Under the pieces are notes generated by a model. The model did not search any database. It was given only the letters and a program-made list of their open reading frames with translations, and was not told the origin of the DNA. The position numbers and the translations under genes are program-made. Positions 61,302-64,000 of a DNA stretch of 64,000 nt are shown piece after piece. Origin of the DNA: Rhodocyclaceae bacterium (GTDB taxonomy: Bacteria > Pseudomonadota > Gammaproteobacteria > Burkholderiales > Rhodocyclaceae); NCBI GenBank assembly GCA_023230455.1, contig JALNXH010000003.1, positions 197,707 through 261,706 on the forward strand. The letters are read 5' to 3'. How positions within the stretch are numbered: the stretch's first letter is position 1; each line of letters opens with the position of its first letter.

Positions 61302-62654
61302 TTAGTTGGTCCCGAGTTTGATCGCCAGTCCGATCGCGGCGCACACTGCGATCACCTGGATCACATTGCGTTTGTAGCGGAACAGCGCAATCGCTGCGGC
61401 GACGGCGATCAATGCCGAGAGCCCGTCGAACGTTCCTGCGAAGCCCTGCGGCCACAGCACGTGGTAGCCGAAGAACAGCGCGAGGTTGAGAATCACGCCG
61501 ACCACCGCGGCGGTGATTGCGCTCAGCGGCGCGGTGAATTTGAGATCGTTGTGCGTGCTTTCCACCAGCGGCCCGCCGGCGAGGATGAACAGGAACGAGG
61601 GCAGGAAGGTGAACCACGTGACCAGGGTGGCGGCCACCGCACCGGCCAGAAATAGGTGCTCCGCGCCGAAGACCGCTTTCACATAGCCGCCGACGAAGCC
61701 GACGAAAGCCACCACCATGATCAGCGGCCCCGGTGTGGTTTCGCCCAGCGCGAGGCCGTCGATCATCTGCGTCGGCGTCAGCCAGGCGTAGTGCCCGACC
61801 GCGCCCTGATAGACATAGGGCAACACCGCATAGGCGCCGCCGAAGGTGAGCAGCGCTGCCTTGGTGAAGAACCAGCCCATCTGCGTCAGCGTGTGCGTCC
61901 AGCCGTAAAGCGCGATGAGCAGGCCCATCGGCAGCAGCCACAGAAGCGCGCCGACGGCGCCGATGCGTAGCAGATGGGCGAGGCGAAAGCGCGCGTGTTC
62001 GGGCGTCGGCGTTGCGTCGTCGATCAGCGCCGGGCCGTAGGACTTTTTCGTCGCGGCGTGACCGCCGCCGACACTGAGTTTATCGGGCGCGATGCGTCCG
62101 CCGAAATAGCCGATCAATCCGGCCGCCGCAACGATGGCGGGGAAGGGCGCGTCGAGGGCGAAGATGGCGACGAATGCGGCGGCGGCGATGGCCCACAGCA
62201 GATTGTTCTTCAACGCCCGCGAACCGATGCGATGCGCCGCGTGCACCACGATGGCGGTTACCGCGGGCTTGATACCGTAGAACAAGCCGGCCACCAATGG
62301 CATCTCGCCGAAGGCGATGTAGAGCCACGACAGCGCGATCAGGATGAACAGCGAAGGCAGCACGAACAGCGCACCGGCGACGATGCCGCCCCAGGTCCGG
62401 TGCATCAGCCAGCCGATGTAGGTGGCGAGCTGCTGCGCCTCTGGGCCGGGCAATACCATGCAATAGTTGAGCGCATGCAGGAAGCGCTTTTCGCTGATCC
62501 AACGCCGGCGCTCGACCAGCTCCTGATGCATGATCGCGATCTGTCCCGCCGGGCCGCCGAAACTGATGAAGCCGAGCTTGAGCCAGAAGCGGAAGGCTTC
62601 GGCGAAGGAAACGGGTGGGGGTGCTTGTGTTTCGGTGTCCTGCAACGTATCCAT
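61302..62654 (-). CDS. chrA: chromate transporter ChrA, two-domain
   Basis: A 450-residue membrane protein with two homologous CHR domains. The first has FWLKLGFISFGGPAGQIAIMH, CMVLPGPEAQQLATYIGWL and GGIVAGALFVLPS. The second has FFTKAALLTFGGAYAVLPYV and GLALGETTPGPLIMVVAFVGF. It exports chromate. The ATG at 62654 follows GGTGAG; a GTG three codons earlier is in frame. Confidence 0.93.
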   Translation of the reverse strand: MDTLQDTETQAPPPVSFAEAFRFWLKLGFISFGGPAGQIAIMHQELVERRRWISEKRFLHALNYCMVLPGPEAQQLATYIGWLMHRTWGGIVAGALFVLPSLFILIALSWLYIAFGEMPLVAGLFYGIKPAVTAIVVHAAHRIGSRALKNNLLWAIAAAAFVAIFALDAPFPAIVAAAGLIGYFGGRIAPDKLSVGGGHAATKKSYGPALIDDATPTPEHARFRLAHLLRIGAVGALLWLLPMGLLIALYGWTHTLTQMGWFFTKAALLTFGGAYAVLPYVYQGAVGHYAWLTPTQMIDGLALGETTPGPLIMVVAFVGFVGGYVKAVFGAEHLFLAGAVAATLVTWFTFLPSFLFILAGGPLVESTHNDLKFTAPLSAITAAVVGVILNLALFFGYHVLWPQGFAGTFDGLSALIAVAAAIALFRYKRNVIQVIAVCAAIGLAIKLGTN

Positions 62655-62787
62655 GTTACTCACCCGCGGAGATTGGACCGAATTAGAGCAGGCCTTGGAC
62701 GCATGTCGGAAAATTCGCGTCTGTGAGACGGGGATGCTGCCGGATCCCCGCGTTAATTACGCCGTTGTTGTATCGCTAAGGCAGGTC

Positions 62788-63849
62788 TTACTGTGCCGCG
62801 ACGGGGCCGAATGCGACGACGTGGTCGACGTCGAGGCGGATGCCGATCGGTTCGCCCAGTGCGTGATTGTGGTGGGACGGGACCAGGGAAAGAACTTCGC
62901 GGCCCGAGGGCAGGCGGAGGGTATAGAGAAAGTTGGCGCCGCGGAAGGCTTTGGCGACCACGGTGGCTTGGATCGGCGATGCATCTTCGTGAATCACGTC
63001 GTCCGGTCGCAACAGCACCTCGATGCGACAGCCTTTGCCGCATTCGACGCAACTCGCCGCGCATTCAAGCGGCAACTGGCTATGCAGGACCCCGATTTCC
63101 AGCCGTACCGTATCGCGTGCCACCACATCGGCAGGAATGAACACGCCGTGGCCGACGAATTCAGCGACGCTGCGGGTGGCTGGGCGGTGGTAAAGGTTGT
63201 AGGGCGTGTCCCACTGTTCGATTCGTCCATCCCGCATTACGCCCACCACGTCGGCGACGGCAAAGGCTTCGTTCTGGTCGTGGGTGACCATGATCGCGGT
63301 TATCCCGGCTTCCTTGAGGATGGCGCGTACTTCCAGCGAAAGGCGTTCGCGCAATTCCACATCGAGATTGGAAAACGGCTCGTCGAGCAGGAGCAGTTGC
63401 GGACTCGGCGCCAGCGCCCGGGCGAGTGCGACGCGCTGCTGCTGGCCGCCCGAGAGCTGATGCGGATATTTGTCGCCGTGCCCCGCCAGGCCGACGCTGG
63501 CGAGCAATTCCTCGACGCGACGCTGCCGTTCTGCGGCAGACCGTCCGCGCAGGCCAAAAGCGATATTGCTTGCGATATTCAGGTGGGGGAACAACGCATA
63601 GTCCTGAAATACCATGCCGACGCAACGTTGCTCGGGCGGCACGCCGCTGACCTCCTTGCCGCCGATCCAGATGCCGCCCTGACGAATCTGTTCGAAGCCC
63701 GCTATGCAGCGCAGCACCGTCGTCTTGCCGCACCCCGACGTGCCGAGGAGACAGGCGATTTCGCCGCGGGCCACCGTGAGCGAAAGGTCGCGGACGACGG
63801 TGTGGTCCTGATAGGACTGAGTGATGCGGTCAATGCGAAGATGGGGCAT
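62788..63849 (-). CDS. Fe(III)-type ABC importer ATPase (FbpC-like)
   Basis: A 353-residue ATPase. Walker [11 protein letters not shown]-loop [10 protein letters not shown], signature [15 protein letters not shown], Walker [13 protein letters not shown] and the switch MVTHDQNEA are intact. The C-terminal TOBE-like part (from about 235) contains a Cys cluster [13 protein letters not shown] at about 260-273. A permease-like gene starts divergently 43 bp away. Iron is the likely substrate by resemblance to FbpC, but other ions are possible. Confidence 0.85.
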   Translation of the reverse strand: MPHLRIDRITQSYQDHTVVRDLSLTVARGEIACLLGTSGCGKTTVLRCIAGFEQIRQGGIWIGGKEVSGVPPEQRCVGMVFQDYALFPHLNIASNIAFGLRGRSAAERQRRVEELLASVGLAGHGDKYPHQLSGGQQQRVALARALAPSPQLLLLDEPFSNLDVELRERLSLEVRAILKEAGITAIMVTHDQNEAFAVADVVGVMRDGRIEQWDTPYNLYHRPATRSVAEFVGHGVFIPADVVARDTVRLEIGVLHSQLPLECAASCVECGKGCRIEVLLRPDDVIHEDASPIQATVVAKAFRGANFLYTLRLPSGREVLSLVPSHHNHALGEPIGIRLDVDHVVAFGPVAAQ

Positions 63850-63892
63850 GGCATGGGAGCGGCGGAAACGCGGCCATTATAATCGGCACATC

Positions 63893-64000
63893 TTGCGCCG
63901 CCTTCCTCTCCTTACCCCCCTGGTCGTCCTGATCGCCATCCTGGTGGCGATGCCGGTATTTTCGGTGGCTTCGCAGTTGTTCGTCGGCAGTACCGGCGAA
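63893..64000 (+). CDS. N-terminus of an ABC transporter permease (partial)
   Basis: An open frame of 36 codons from TTG at 63893 to the window edge: RRLPLLTPLVVLIAILVAMPV then FSVASQLFVGST. A basic start and one membrane helix resemble FbpB-type permeases. A TATAAT at 63878-63883 lies so close that a transcript from it would be nearly leaderless, so the true start or promoter may differ. Confidence 0.5.
   Translation, partial: MRRLPLLTPLVVLIAILVAMPVFSVASQLFVGSTGE

Noticed and set aside
63878..63883. TATAAT before the partial permease gene
   Set aside because: No acceptable -35 at 16-18 bp and too close to the start codon to call a promoter.

Overview
The window reads as a chromosomal segment of a high-GC betaproteobacterium. 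The best guess is Rhodocyclales (Azospira/Dechloromonas-like). This is an inference from gene content: a class I PHA synthase, an Fnr/HemN/NnrS low-oxygen and NO cluster, mutL-miaA, carAB-greA, and rlmE-ftsH-folP-glmM. No rRNA, tRNA, insertion sequence or phage gene was recognised.

Layout. (1) 1-11.6 kb: a small membrane protein, a universal stress protein, PHA synthase, a nitronate monooxygenase-like flavoprotein, then NnrS, a SirB2-like protein, a hemerythrin, Fnr, HemN, a TauE/SafE membrane protein and a CopA copper ATPase. Two FNR/Dnr-type boxes of the form TTGAT-N4-GTCAA sit upstream of nnrS and hemN. (2) 11.6-18.5 kb, minus strand: a tightly packed run with AI-2E/PerM transporter, hda, a HAD phosphatase, pcnB, folK, a DMT protein, panB, panC and panD. 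(3) 18.5-35.3 kb: purM, a YcgR-type PilZ protein, miaA, a thioesterase, mutL, rraA, two diguanylate cyclases, DedA, HupE, a SUMT methyltransferase, HDOD and MBL-fold proteins, nadK, recN, fur, bamE and dapB. (4) 35.4-47.0 kb: carA-carB-greA, small genes, rlmE, ftsH, folP, glmM and corA. (5) 47.1-59.6 kb: a complete type I-C CRISPR-Cas locus. (6) 59.7-64 kb: a sulfate-binding protein, an RBBP9-like hydrolase, a ChrA chromate transporter and the start of an Fbp-like ABC importer.

The CRISPR locus is the most interesting part. Its order is cas3, a 376-bp gap, cas5c, cas8c (with an internal cas11c start), cas7c, a HigBA-like toxin-antitoxin pair, a 27-codon ORF, cas4, cas1, cas2, a leader and an array of 51 repeats with 50 spacers. 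The gap after cas3 is not empty. On the minus strand it holds a solitary degenerate CRISPR repeat that keeps the 3' handle and the stem-loop. A credible promoter lies upstream of it and a hairpin terminator downstream. The first 14 nt of the spacer-like sequence after this repeat recur about 117 bp away, directly behind a 5'-TTC, which is the type I-C PAM, and next to the -35 element of a divergent promoter. That promoter points at a 42-codon hydrophobic ORF with a strong ribosome-binding site and then at cas5c-cas8c-cas7c. This is the architecture of a CRISPR-repressed toxin/antitoxin RNA (CreTA-like) or a crRNA-like cas autoregulator (CreR-like), here in a type I-C system. The parts are visible in the sequence; the function is inferred.
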